Assembly: GCA_050942825.1 (NCBI GenBank)
Contig: JBMNOA010000024.1
Span: forward strand, 1-24,922
Direction: 5' to 3'
Source: CAYRML01 sp050942825
Lineage (GTDB): Bacteria > Bacillota > Dehalobacteriia > UBA4068
Length of the DNA: 24,922 bases
Shown here: in pieces, positions 17,311 through 23,983 of the stretch
How positions within the stretch are numbered: the stretch's first letter is position 1
How the letters are laid out: every line of letters begins with the position of its first letter
Translations under genes and position numbers: made by a program
Notes under the pieces: generated by a model
The model's database searches: none
What the model was told of the DNA's origin: nothing
What the model saw: only the letters and a program-made list of their open reading frames with translations

Positions 17311-17327
17311 CTATATATCTAAAATAG

Positions 17328-17345
17328 GCAGCCTCAAAAGGCTGC
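17328..17345 (-). other. small hairpin after feoA
   Basis: GCAGCC pairs with GGCTGC around a 6-nt loop, 8 bp after the feoA stop. On the minus strand CTATTTTAG follows, so it is at best a weak terminator or a processing signal that lowers feoB relative to feoA. Confidence 0.45.
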
Positions 17346-17353
17346 TAATACTA

Positions 17354-17575
17354 TTATTGAACTTCGATCATCTCGGCATCAGCTTTTCGCAAGCTAAGTT
17401 CATAATTCCGTACGTTTATTTCAATGGGATCGCCCAGCGGCGCCACTTTACGGACAAAAATTTCTACGCCTTTGGTAATACCCATATCCATAATCCGGCG
17501 TTTGATCGGTCCCGCTCCATTGACTTTTACAACGGTTACCGTCTCACCCGAATTTACGGATCTTAAATTTCTCAT
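17354..17575 (-). CDS. feoA: FeoA-family SH3-like protein (second in operon)
   Basis: A 73-residue cytosolic SH3-like beta-barrel protein of the FeoA family, which is needed for or modulates Fe(II) uptake by FeoB. The pattern is typical: an early 'GETVTVVKVNGAGPIKRRIMDMG' strand-helix unit, then GVEIFVRKVAPLGDPIEINVRNYELSLRKADA, which holds the conserved 'APLGDP' turn. GGAGG upstream supports the ATG at 17575. It lies 11 bp after another FeoA-like gene and directly before feoB. Confidence 0.94.
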   Translation of the reverse strand: MRNLRSVNSGETVTVVKVNGAGPIKRRIMDMGITKGVEIFVRKVAPLGDPIEINVRNYELSLRKADAEMIEVQ

Positions 17576-17586
17576 TATAGTGCCTC

Positions 17587-17796
17587 CTAAACAATTATCC
17601 TGTTAGCCATACTTCTGTCAAGAGCTATTCGGGTATCTTTAATATTTATAATCATATTACCGGCAATCTCTGAAACAACAGTGATATTTTCACCCTCAAC
17701 AAAACCAAGATTGGCCAAAAACCTCTTGGTTTCATCTTTACCTGTAATTTTTTTGATATTGCTTATTTCACCTGCTTTAACCATTGTTAAAGGCAT
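17587..17796 (-). CDS. feoA: FeoA-family protein (first in operon)
   Basis: A second, more divergent FeoA-type protein of 69 residues with the same beta-barrel pattern: MVKAGEISNIKKITGK, a 'FLANLGF' helix, EGENITVVSEIAGNMIINIKDTRIAL, and a final VRI-type strand. It lacks the APLGDP turn of its neighbour. I start at ATG 17796 because GGGGAGG lies 8-9 nt upstream; a GTG at 17826 would put the operator and the ribosome binding site inside the gene. It is first in the operon, right after the palindromes. Paired FeoA proteins before FeoB are common in anaerobes, and the division of labour is unknown. Confidence 0.9.
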   Translation of the reverse strand: MPLTMVKAGEISNIKKITGKDETKRFLANLGFVEGENITVVSEIAGNMIINIKDTRIALDRSMANRIIV

Positions 17797-17818
17797 AATA
17801 AACTTCCTCCCCTCTGCT

Positions 17819-17834
17819 GTTAGCACCAGCTAAC
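17819..17834. promoter_or_regulatory. operon palindrome copy 2, in the feoA leader
   Basis: GTTAGCACCAGCTAAC, with GTTAG/CTAAC half-sites 6 nt apart, just upstream of the feoA ribosome binding site and about 45-60 nt after the predicted transcription start. Confidence 0.65.
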
Positions 17835-17850
17835 CTATACTTCGAATAAA

Positions 17851-17872
17851 AGAGTTAGTTTATGCTAACTCT
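17851..17872. promoter_or_regulatory. operon palindrome copy 3, next to the feo transcription start
   Basis: AGAGTTAG and CTAACTCT form perfect 8-bp arms around TTTATG. The core GTTAGTTTATGCTAAC is at 17854-17869. It lies just downstream of the feo -10 element, where a bound repressor would block RNA polymerase. The half-sites resemble those of DtxR/IdeR boxes, but the spacer is 6 nt rather than 1. Confidence 0.7.
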
Positions 17873-17885
17873 AGCTTCTGAAAAA

Positions 17886-17914
17886 AGTATACTACTATAG
17901 TATGATTTTGTCAA
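17886..17914 (-). promoter_or_regulatory. sigma-A promoter of the feo operon
   Basis: On the minus strand a perfect TTGACA (17914-17909), a 17-nt spacer and TATACT (17891-17886). This is one of the strongest promoters in the window and fits an operon that must be held down by a repressor. Confidence 0.85.
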
Positions 17915-18022
17915 TATAAATTTAAACAAAATTCTAATTGTTTTTTAGTATATGCATTGGATCATATAATTGCTCATTTTTTTTAATAATCTTAAATTGA
18001 AAAAATTGCATATTAAGTACAT

Positions 18023-19282
18023 TTACATTACAATCTGCAGCTTTCTCATTACTAGCCAACCTATGATGGAGGCTACCGCAGATAAGGCACAAATCAAACC
18101 TAACCCTTCTACCAAATTACTCCATGCCATAGAGGCTACTAACATACCAATACTACCAGCAATGGTATTGGTAAAATTGATCAAAGAAGCGGCCGAACCC
18201 GTATCTCCTTTTTGTTGATCCAATAAGAGGTTAGTGCTAAAGGGTCTGATAGCACTTGTTGTCACAGCAAAAGGCACAAAAGATAAAAAGAATAAAAAGG
18301 GCATGTGACTGCCGACAGTCATTAATAACATTCCGCTGACAAGCGTAATGATAAAACCCGCTAGTGAAAATCTGACTGCGGTGATCTTATGCATAGTTCT
18401 AAGATAAATAAACGGCCCTAGCATGGCAGAGCAGGAGTTAGCAGCAAAAAAATAGCTGTATTGCTGAGAGTTCAAATGAAAATAATCTATGTATATATAG
18501 GATGAAATAGCAATATAGCCCATAAAGCCAACGGAAAGAAAAGCAAAAGTAAGTAGCATCATACTAAAAGATTTATTTTTTGCCACAACGGCCAATCTAC
18601 TTAAAGAACCCAGTAAACTCCCGTTATAGCGTTGTTGTCTCGCTAATGTTTCTTGAAAAAAAAGTCCCATAATCAAGCTGGCCAAGCCGATCATGGCTAA
18701 TGCAATAAAAGAACCTCGCCAAGTAGTAAAGCGCAGTATAAAAGCACCCAAAATTGGAGCGGACATAGGAGCGATCAACATCATAGATTGTATCATAGCT
18801 AATACTTTGCTTCTGGCTTTGCCACTAAAACAATCCTTGACCACTGCGGTAGAAACGGAAACGATAGCACCAGAACCCATGGCCTGCAGGACGCGAAAAA
18901 TTATCAGCCAATAAATGTTGGTGGCACCCGCACAAGCAAAACTGGATAAGACATAGATAGCCATACCGTAAAGCAGAATCCTTTTGCGTCCATATTTTTC
19001 GCTCAAGGGCCCCCAAAACAATAAGCCTACCGCATAAAACAAAAAAAAGGCTACTAAAGTTAAATTAACCAAAGTTGCCGAAACCGAAAAATATTTACTC
19101 ATAGAGGGCAATGCCGGTAAATATAAATCCGTAGATATTGGAACAAACATATTGAGCAAAGCAATAAAAGCAATTAACCCTTTTTGTCCCAGATATTTTT
19201 GTCGGTATTGTACTTGGTTAATATCTAACAAATTATCATCATTAGTTTTTATAATATTTTCTGCCGTATTTTTAAAGTGCAT
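18023..19282 (-). CDS. MFS exporter, Bcr/CflA drug-resistance type
   Basis: A 419-residue major facilitator transporter with about 12 membrane helices, expected to expel drugs or small metabolites by proton antiport. Bcr/CflA features are the STDLYLPALP motif in the first helix (about 50-59), the helix 2-3 loop GPLSEKYGRKR (91-101), and the helix 4-5 region 'RVLQAMGSGA...KD' with a helix 5 motif near 'APMSAPILGA'. About 30 charged residues precede helix 1. The start is an ATG with GGAG 8 nt upstream. It is a single gene with its own promoter. The substrate cannot be told; proximity to the iron operon is no proof of siderophore export. Confidence 0.88.
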   Translation of the reverse strand: MHFKNTAENIIKTNDDNLLDINQVQYRQKYLGQKGLIAFIALLNMFVPISTDLYLPALPSMSKYFSVSATLVNLTLVAFFLFYAVGLLFWGPLSEKYGRKRILLYGMAIYVLSSFACAGATNIYWLIIFRVLQAMGSGAIVSVSTAVVKDCFSGKARSKVLAMIQSMMLIAPMSAPILGAFILRFTTWRGSFIALAMIGLASLIMGLFFQETLARQQRYNGSLLGSLSRLAVVAKNKSFSMMLLTFAFLSVGFMGYIAISSYIYIDYFHLNSQQYSYFFAANSCSAMLGPFIYLRTMHKITAVRFSLAGFIITLVSGMLLMTVGSHMPFLFFLSFVPFAVTTSAIRPFSTNLLLDQQKGDTGSAASLINFTNTIAGSIGMLVASMAWSNLVEGLGLICALSAVASIIGWLVMRKLQIVM

Positions 19283-19330
19283 AATTATATCTCCAAGGCG
19301 CGGCTAATAAATCGTTTGATATTCTTAATA

Positions 19331-19359
19331 ATACTATCACCTTACCCAATGATTATCAA
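19331..19359 (-). promoter_or_regulatory. promoter of the MFS exporter gene
   Basis: On the minus strand TTGATA (19359-19354), a 17-nt spacer and TAGTAT (19336-19331), the latter preceded by TGA as in extended -10 elements. It lies about 50 bp before the start codon. Confidence 0.7.
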
Positions 19360-19442
19360 CCATGTTAATAGGCTTTCTGACAGAAAAACAGATCACATTT
19401 TTTTCAATCTAATAAACTTATTTAACAAAATAAGACATATAT

Positions 19443-19490
19443 ATTAAAAAAGAGGCTACCTTTTCCAATAAATTGAGGGAGGTAGCTTCT
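19443..19490 (-). terminator. intrinsic terminator after the aminotransferase gene
   Basis: On the minus strand AGAAGCTACC (19490-19481) pairs with GGTAGCCTCT (19460-19451), with one G-U pair, around a 20-nt loop, followed by TTTTTTAAT. It lies about 40 bp after the aminotransferase stop. Confidence 0.8.
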
Positions 19491-19527
19491 TTGTTCTTAA
19501 GAATCAATTCACATTACTAAATAATAA

Positions 19528-20745
19528 TCAGGCTTGGTGATAATTAGCCAAAAAAGACCTCAGCTTATCCATTGCCAATTTCAATTCTTCCAGCTTGGGT
19601 AAAAATACCACTCGAAAATGATCCGGGTTAATCCAGTTAAAGCCCCTGCCATGAACTACTAATACATGTTGTTGGTGCAGAAAGTCCAAAACAAATTTTT
19701 CATCGTCTTTGATATTAAATTTTTTAGTATTGATTTTTGGAAATATATATAAACCTGCTTTAGGTTTAACAGCGCTGATACCAGGTATATTATTCAAAGC
19801 TTCATATACAAAATTTCTCTGCTCATATAAACGACCGCCAGGAAGTAGAGCTTCATGCGGACCCTTATAATTTTCTAGAGCCGTTTGCACCACAAATTGT
19901 GCCGGTACATTAGCGCATAATCTCATTGATGAAAGCATATTGAGCCCTTCAATATAACCCCGAGCTTTTGATTTATCGCCGCTCAAAGACATCCACCCGC
20001 AACGGAATCCGCATAAATTATCTGATTTGGAAAGGCCGTTGAATGTGACCATAAACAGATCGGGAGCTAAAGAGGCGATGGAAATATGTTCCCTGCCATC
20101 CATGACTAAGCGATCATATATCTCGTCAGCAAAAATAATTAATTCATGCTGTCGGGCCAATTCCACAATTTGTTGCAATAATTCTTGGGGATATAGTGCA
20201 CCGGTGGGATTATTGGGGTTGATAATTATTATAGCTTTAGCCCGTTTAGTGATTTTTTTCTTAAGATCATCAATATCGGGATTCCAATCAGCTTGTTCAT
20301 CACAAATATAATGGACGGCCTTACCCCCTGCCAACGTCACAGCGGCAGTCCATAGGGGATAATCAGGAGCCGGTACTAATACTTCGTCACCATGATCCAA
20401 AAGAGCTTGCATCGACATGAGCGTTAATTCACTGACTCCGTTACCGGTATAGATATCATTGATATCCACATTGGATATATTTTTTTTCCTACAATAATCG
20501 GCAATAGCTTGTCTGGCGGAAACAATACCCTTGGAATCGGAATAACCTTCTGCATGGTGCAGATTTTCTGTTATTACTCTGATCAATTCCTCTGGTGTCT
20601 CAAAGCCAAAAGGCGCAGGATTGCCGATATTCAATTTGAGAATCTTTACTCCTTGACTCTGCATTTTGTCGGCTTCTTGCAATACTGGACCTCTAACATC
20701 ATAGGATACATGATCAAGCTTGCTTGATTTCCCGAAAGTTCTCAT
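19528..20745 (-). CDS. alaA: AlaA-like alanine aminotransferase (class I/II, PLP)
   Basis: A fold-type I PLP aminotransferase very close in motifs to E. coli AlaA (glutamate-pyruvate transaminase): SSKLDHVSYDVRGPVLQEA at the start, LKLNIGNPAPFGF, NGVSEL, VPAPDYPLWTAAV, INPNNPTGA, FADEIYD, and the PLP lysine in FNGLSK (Lys240). After the lysine the usual TYRVAGFR reads SDNLCGFR, keeping the downstream Arg. I start at ATG 20745 (405 residues) with AGGAGG 9 nt upstream; a GTG at 20754 abuts that site and is unlikely. The gene sits alone behind an alanine-type T-box, which supports a role in making alanine from pyruvate and glutamate. Confidence in the substrate comes from the motifs and the T-box together. 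Confidence 0.93.
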   Translation of the reverse strand: MRTFGKSSKLDHVSYDVRGPVLQEADKMQSQGVKILKLNIGNPAPFGFETPEELIRVITENLHHAEGYSDSKGIVSARQAIADYCRKKNISNVDINDIYTGNGVSELTLMSMQALLDHGDEVLVPAPDYPLWTAAVTLAGGKAVHYICDEQADWNPDIDDLKKKITKRAKAIIIINPNNPTGALYPQELLQQIVELARQHELIIFADEIYDRLVMDGREHISIASLAPDLFMVTFNGLSKSDNLCGFRCGWMSLSGDKSKARGYIEGLNMLSSMRLCANVPAQFVVQTALENYKGPHEALLPGGRLYEQRNFVYEALNNIPGISAVKPKAGLYIFPKINTKKFNIKDDEKFVLDFLHQQHVLVVHGRGFNWINPDHFRVVFLPKLEELKLAMDKLRSFLANYHQA

Positions 20746-20765
20746 ATCAATCACCCTCCTCTAAT

Positions 20766-21047
20766 AAAAAATCCCTAAGTTGATATGTATCAGCTTAGGG
20801 CGAATCATAATCCGTGTTACCACCTAAATTCAGAGTTTTGCTCTGCTCTCTGCCGGCGAAAATAGGCAAAACATTTTCGTCCGCTCCCGTTATAACGATC
20901 GGGGGTTCGATGAAGCCTACTTGAAAATTTCTTTCGGTTCATAGCTCAGAAACTGCTTCTCTGCTTCCTTCACGAAGATTTACACCTACCATCTTCTCTC
21001 TTGGCATCCAAAAACAGGTACTCTTTTTCGTCATCGCTTTTGACAAT
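20766..21047 (-). ncRNA. T-box riboswitch leader, alanine (GCA) specifier
   Basis: The conserved T-box reads AGGTGGTAACACGG (minus strand, 20825-20812), with the UGGU bulge to pair with an uncharged tRNA end carrying discriminator A. The terminator follows: CCCTAAG (20800-20794) pairs with CTTAGGG (20779-20773), then six T (20771-20766). The antiterminator uses TTAGG of the T-box with CCTAA of the same arm. Stem I starts with GATGACGAAAAAGAGTACC (K-turn and AGUA loop), followed by a distal GGTAGGTG loop. On the return strand GAA-GCA-G then TTTCTGAGC places the specifier GCA at 20956-20954. Downstream AGTAGG and CGTTA (stem III) are also in place. When tRNA-Ala is uncharged, the aminotransferase gene should be switched on. 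Confidence 0.92.
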
Positions 21048-21062
21048 ATTGTGTTAAAAGTT

Positions 21063-21091
21063 AATATAGCATATACAAATAGTTTAGTCAA
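21063..21091 (-). promoter_or_regulatory. promoter of the T-box/aminotransferase transcript
   Basis: On the minus strand TTGACT (21091-21086), a 17-nt spacer ending in TGC, and TATATT (21068-21063). The predicted start lies about 10 nt before stem I of the T-box. Confidence 0.82.
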
Positions 21092-21221
21092 TACTAATAT
21101 TTGGTCAAAGCCGTATGACCATAAATATTTTTATTCTCTAGGTCCATACTTAAAAAAGGTTTCCGAATGGTTAAATATATATGAGATGGATTTTTTATTC
21201 ATAGATTTTAATCTAAATACA

Positions 21222-22001
21222 TTACTCCACTTCGTCGATCCATTTTTTCATACCTAGCCTGCCAATTCCTGCCGTATATCCGCCATCTATTTGGATATCT
21301 TCACCGGTGATAAACTGGCAATCATCGGCCGCTAAAAAGTGTGCCAGGGCCGCCACTTCCTCGGGCTTGCAAGGACGACCAAGCGGCCAGCAATAGTGGG
21401 CCATTTTCAGCTCATTTTCGCAACCGGGCTGGTACAGCATCGGAGTATCAATACTGGCGGGGCAAATAGCATTAACTCTAATATTACGATCTGCCAGCTC
21501 CAAGGCAACAGTTTTTGTCAAACTGTTAATAGCTCCTTTGGAAGCATTATAAGCACTATAACCGGGAAAGGTCTGCACTCCTGCATTAGATGAAATATTG
21601 ATAATGGAAGTCCCCTCCGGCATATACTGTACTGCATTTTTAATACAGAAAAAATAGCCGAAGAAATTGATATCAAATAATTTTTTGGCCTTTGCTGAAT
21701 CAATATTCTGAATATCGGCTTCAGGAATAATTATTGCAGCATTATTTACAAGTATATCGATTCTGCCATAACGATCATAAACGCTTTTTAAGAGACTTTG
21801 TACTTGCTTTTCGTCGCTTACATCAGTTTTTACAAATGTCGCACCTATACCTTGGGCTACCTTTTCACCTTTGCCATTACTGTTTCTGCCAGCCATGATT
21901 ACTGTAGCACCGGCCTCCTTAAACCGCTTGGAAATAGCAAGACCTACTCCCTGCTGAGCACCTGTGACTACGGCGATTTTCCCTCTTAAAGAAAAAAACA
22001 T
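21222..22001 (-). CDS. short-chain dehydrogenase/reductase (classical SDR)
   Basis: A 259-residue NAD(P)-dependent oxidoreductase. The cofactor loop TGAQQGVG is at 13-20, D60VS binds adenine, NNAA is at 86-89, the catalytic Ser is in NISS (137-138), and the catalytic YNASK is Tyr151-Lys155. The C-terminal 'GEDIQIDGGYTAG' is typical of the FabG-like/glucose dehydrogenase branch. Arg39-Asn after the second strand hints at NADPH, but this is weak. The ATG has GAGGGTG upstream. It is a lone gene with AT-rich DNA on both sides, so the substrate cannot be inferred. I saw no strong terminator after it. Confidence 0.92.
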   Translation of the reverse strand: MFFSLRGKIAVVTGAQQGVGLAISKRFKEAGATVIMAGRNSNGKGEKVAQGIGATFVKTDVSDEKQVQSLLKSVYDRYGRIDILVNNAAIIIPEADIQNIDSAKAKKLFDINFFGYFFCIKNAVQYMPEGTSIINISSNAGVQTFPGYSAYNASKGAINSLTKTVALELADRNIRVNAICPASIDTPMLYQPGCENELKMAHYCWPLGRPCKPEEVAALAHFLAADDCQFITGEDIQIDGGYTAGIGRLGMKKWIDEVE

Positions 22002-22092
22002 ATTTTCACCCTCTTTTATTTTTTATCCAATTTATCAATACCATTGTAAATCAGAAAATAATCTCATTATTATTATCTTTAATAGAAGCATA

Positions 22093-22159
22093 TCAAATAA
22101 AAGTAAAAAACGATTGTAAAAATCAATCCTTCTCCGTAATTAAGTGTCAAATAAAAGTA
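22093..22159. repeat. 13-bp direct repeat upstream of the SDR gene
   Basis: TCAAATAAAAGTA occurs at 22093-22105 and 22147-22159, 54 bp apart. On the minus strand each copy contains TTTGA, one within TTGACA and the other within TTGATA. They could be -35 elements of duplicated promoters, but no good -10 follows the first. Confidence 0.45.
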
Positions 22160-22313
22160 TGTTTTTTATAAACAGTATAAACAAATATAGCTTTATTCAT
22201 ACTGATCATCTTTTTCAATAAAAGAAATAAATAAAATCGCTGTCTTAAATAGCAGACTTGTAACCAAAGATAATCACCAATATTAGTTGAATATAAAAAA
22301 CCTTTGCTCGTAC

Positions 22314-22439
22314 TTATCTATAAACACCTGCTAAGATCACTGCCAATAATAGCCAAGCAAAAGTAAAGCCAGAAGTCAACTGACAGATTAATAATCCAAT
22401 TGTAAATGAAATAAAAATATGTCTTGGCTTTTTTACCAT
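22314..22439 (-). CDS. possible small membrane peptide or gene remnant
   Basis: An open frame of 41 codons from ATG 22439 to TAA 22314. It would give a basic start (MVKKPRH) and two short hydrophobic segments ending in AWLLLAVILAGVYR. Codon choice looks like that of neighbouring genes. The ATG overlaps the stop of another short open frame (ATGGTAA), and a ribosome binding site about 85 nt upstream leads into yet another frame, which suggests a frame-shifted, decaying gene. I recognise no family. It may be a real small membrane protein, a C-terminal remnant, or chance. Confidence 0.3.
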   Translation of the reverse strand: MVKKPRHIFISFTIGLLICQLTSGFTFAWLLLAVILAGVYR

Positions 22440-22543
22440 GCCCTGAAAAACAAATTGTTGCCTAAGCAATCATTAAAGTGATCTGCCATACCCGTCGAAG
22501 CTAATAATCCTCACAAATTACTTTCTCCTTTATAAAAAACAAC

Positions 22544-22578
22544 AAAGCCTTGGAGCAAAAATATTACTCCAGGGCTTT
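22544..22578 (-). terminator. hairpin resembling an attenuator
   Basis: On the minus strand AAAGCCCTGGAG (22578-22567) pairs over 12 bp, one of them G-U, with CTCCAAGGCTTT (22555-22544); GTTGTTTTTT follows. An AAAGGAG ribosome binding site lies just beyond. A terminator placed directly before a ribosome binding site is the usual layout of a transcription attenuator. Confidence 0.6.
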
Positions 22579-22630
22579 TACCCTACCGTGTAGTGTTTTT
22601 ATCATCCTCTGTACTTTTAGTTTCTAAGAT

Positions 22631-22675
22631 ATAAAAAGCAAAAGGCCTAGACTATTAATGTCAAGCCTTATTGCT
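22631..22675 (-). terminator. intrinsic terminator after tRNA-Ser
   Basis: On the minus strand AGCAATAAGGC (22675-22665) pairs with GCCTTTTGCT (22646-22637), with one bulged base, and TTTTTAT follows. It starts 7 nt after the encoded CCA of the tRNA. Confidence 0.78.
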
Positions 22676-22681
22676 AAAAAT

Positions 22682-22770
22682 TGGCGGAGAGGGCGGGATT
22701 CGAACCCGCGTGCGATTGCTCGCAAACTGATTTCGAGTCAGCCCCGTTATGACCACTTCGATACCTCTCC
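22682..22770 (-). tRNA. tRNA-Ser (anticodon CGA), CCA encoded
   Basis: An 89-nt class II tRNA. The acceptor GGAGAGG (22770-22764) pairs with CCTCTCC (22692-22686), then discriminator G and an encoded CCA (22684-22682). The anticodon arm is GCTGA-CTCGAAA-TCAGT, giving anticodon CGA for codon UCG. A long variable arm (TGCGA/TCGCA) and a T arm GCGGG-TTCGAAT-CCCGC complete the serine tRNA. Confidence 0.96.
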
Positions 22771-22817
22771 ATATTTAATTTATTACATAAACGAAACGAT
22801 TTCAAATCACTTCAACA

Positions 22818-22860
22818 TGATTTCGAGTGCAGCTCGTTATGACCACTTCGAAACTTCTCC
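22818..22860 (-). pseudogene. degenerate 5'-half copy of tRNA-Ser
   Basis: This segment repeats the 5' half of the adjacent tRNA-Ser at an offset of exactly 90 bp: acceptor strand (GGAGAAG against GGAGAGG), an identical 14-nt D-arm core, and an intact anticodon loop CTCGAAATCA. A few substitutions and small indels lie in the D-arm to anticodon-stem region. No variable arm, T arm or 3' acceptor strand follows, so it cannot fold as a tRNA. It lies between the likely tRNA promoter and the intact tRNA. Confidence 0.85.
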
Positions 22861-22887
22861 ACAAGATTGATACTTGATATCTGTATT

Positions 22888-22916
22888 ATATTATCACATA
22901 CTGCCTGTTCTGCCAA
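22888..22916 (-). promoter_or_regulatory. likely promoter for the tRNA-Ser transcript
   Basis: On the minus strand TTGGCA (22916-22911), a 17-nt spacer and TAATAT (22893-22888). Transcripts from here would pass through the half-tRNA before the intact tRNA. Confidence 0.6.
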
Positions 22917-22945
22917 TAGTAAATTATTTGAAAAATCATTTTTAC

Positions 22946-22974
22946 TTGTTAAAAATAAATATCTATGTTACAAT
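22946..22974 (+). promoter_or_regulatory. promoter of birA-bioY
   Basis: TTGTTA (22946-22951), a 17-nt spacer ending in TGT, and TACAAT (22969-22974), about 40 bp before birA. It diverges from the tRNA-Ser promoter, with the two -35 elements about 30 bp apart. Confidence 0.72.
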
Positions 22975-23013
22975 AACGCATATTGCAAACCATATAATCA
23001 TGGAGGGTTGACA

Positions 23014-23970
23014 ATGCGTGATCAAATACTTAAAATACTTCGTCAAAGCAAGGAAGATATATCTGGACAACTATTAAGCCAAAAACTTAATATCAGCCGA
23101 GCTGCTATAGGCAAACATATAAAATCACTTCGTCAACAAGGTTATATAATTGAGGCCAGCACACATAAAGGTTATAGATTTGTTTCCGCCCCCGATCAGC
23201 TTTTTGCATCTGAGATTGAAAGTTTTTTGTTGGCGGATTCTCCCTGGAAGATCTATTGGAAAAAACAGGTAGATTCTACCAATAATGTCCTACGTCAAAT
23301 GGCGCAAGAAAATGCTCCCTCTTTTACAGCCTTAGTCGCAGAGGAGCAAAGCGCCGGCAAAGGTCGTTTGGGAAGATGCTGGCATTCTCCTGCCGGTGCA
23401 GGTATCTGGCTTTCAATCTTATTGCGCCCCGAACTTGCCTCTAATATGGCTCAGTTTTTTACCCTAACAATAGCCGTAGCTATTGCCGAAGCATTATCCG
23501 GTCTGGGCTGGCCGATATTTATCAAATGGCCCAACGATCTATTACTGAATGGCAAAAAAGTCTGTGGCATCCTGGCAGAAATTCAAGCCGATATGGACAC
23601 CTTACATTGGGTAGTTGTGGGAATGGGTATCAATTATCATCATTGTACTTTGCCCACCGATATCAAAGATCTGGCCATATCATTGAATACAATAAAAGCA
23701 ACTTACTATTCTAGAGCCGAAATTACAGCCAAGATACTCTCCTCTATTGAAAAATATTATCATATGCTATGCCAAAAAGGCTTCCGGCCCATAAGAGAAA
23801 AATGGCTACAATATGCCTGTTGTATAGGTAAAAATATAACAGCTAATACCCTAAGCGGGTCATATGAGGGAAAATCTTTAGATATGGATGATCATGGTTA
23901 TTTAATACTACAGCTCTCGGATGGATCAACAAAAAAAATAAACGCCGGCGATATTATAATAAAAACTTAA
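23014..23970 (+). CDS. birA: biotin-protein ligase and biotin operon repressor
   Basis: A bifunctional BirA of 318 residues. Residues about 1-60 form a winged helix-turn-helix (LKILRQSKEDISGQLLSQKL then SRAAIGKHIKSLRQQGY). The catalytic domain has the biotinyl-AMP loop SAGKGRLGRCWHS, the KWPNDLLLNGKKVCGILAE biotin-binding segment, and a C-terminal SH3-like domain (YEGKSLDMDDHGYLIL...GDI). It attaches biotin to carboxylase carrier proteins and, through the N-terminal domain, can repress biotin genes. I start at ATG 23014 because GGAGGG lies 9 nt upstream; the open frame extends further up to 22867 but runs through the promoter. bioY follows after 13 bp. Confidence 0.97.
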   Translation: MRDQILKILRQSKEDISGQLLSQKLNISRAAIGKHIKSLRQQGYIIEASTHKGYRFVSAPDQLFASEIESFLLADSPWKIYWKKQVDSTNNVLRQMAQENAPSFTALVAEEQSAGKGRLGRCWHSPAGAGIWLSILLRPELASNMAQFFTLTIAVAIAEALSGLGWPIFIKWPNDLLLNGKKVCGILAEIQADMDTLHWVVVGMGINYHHCTLPTDIKDLAISLNTIKATYYSRAEITAKILSSIEKYYHMLCQKGFRPIREKWLQYACCIGKNITANTLSGSYEGKSLDMDDHGYLILQLSDGSTKKINAGDIIIKT

Positions 23971-23983
23971 GAGGTATACCAAA

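Larger units (their letters stand above)
22002..22636. other. 635-bp gene-poor, AT-rich region
   Basis: No recognisable gene fills this stretch. It holds a direct repeat (22093-22159), a possible 41-residue membrane peptide (22314-22439, minus), a good ribosome binding site AAAGGAG (minus, 22531-22525) followed only by short open frames, and a strong hairpin (22544-22578). Together these look like the remains of a regulated gene on the minus strand. Confidence 0.5.

Noticed and set aside
19345..19360. TTGATAATCATTG near the MFS promoter as a Fur box.
   Set aside because: Only one half resembles the Fur consensus; the other half reads GGGTAAG.
21051..21257. Plus-strand open frame of 68 codons.
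   Set aside because: It overlaps the promoter of the T-box transcript and the SDR 3' end, lacks a ribosome binding site and resembles nothing.
22564..22605. A 13-codon minus-strand frame (MIKTLHGRVKALE) ending inside the 22544-22578 hairpin, like a leader peptide.
   Set aside because: AGAGG abuts the ATG with no spacer, and the peptide has no run of a regulatory amino acid; too weak to claim.
22658..22870. Plus-strand open frame of 70 codons beginning near the tRNA (contains WRRGRDSNPR).
   Set aside because: It is the antisense translation of tRNA-Ser and its half copy, a well-known false gene.
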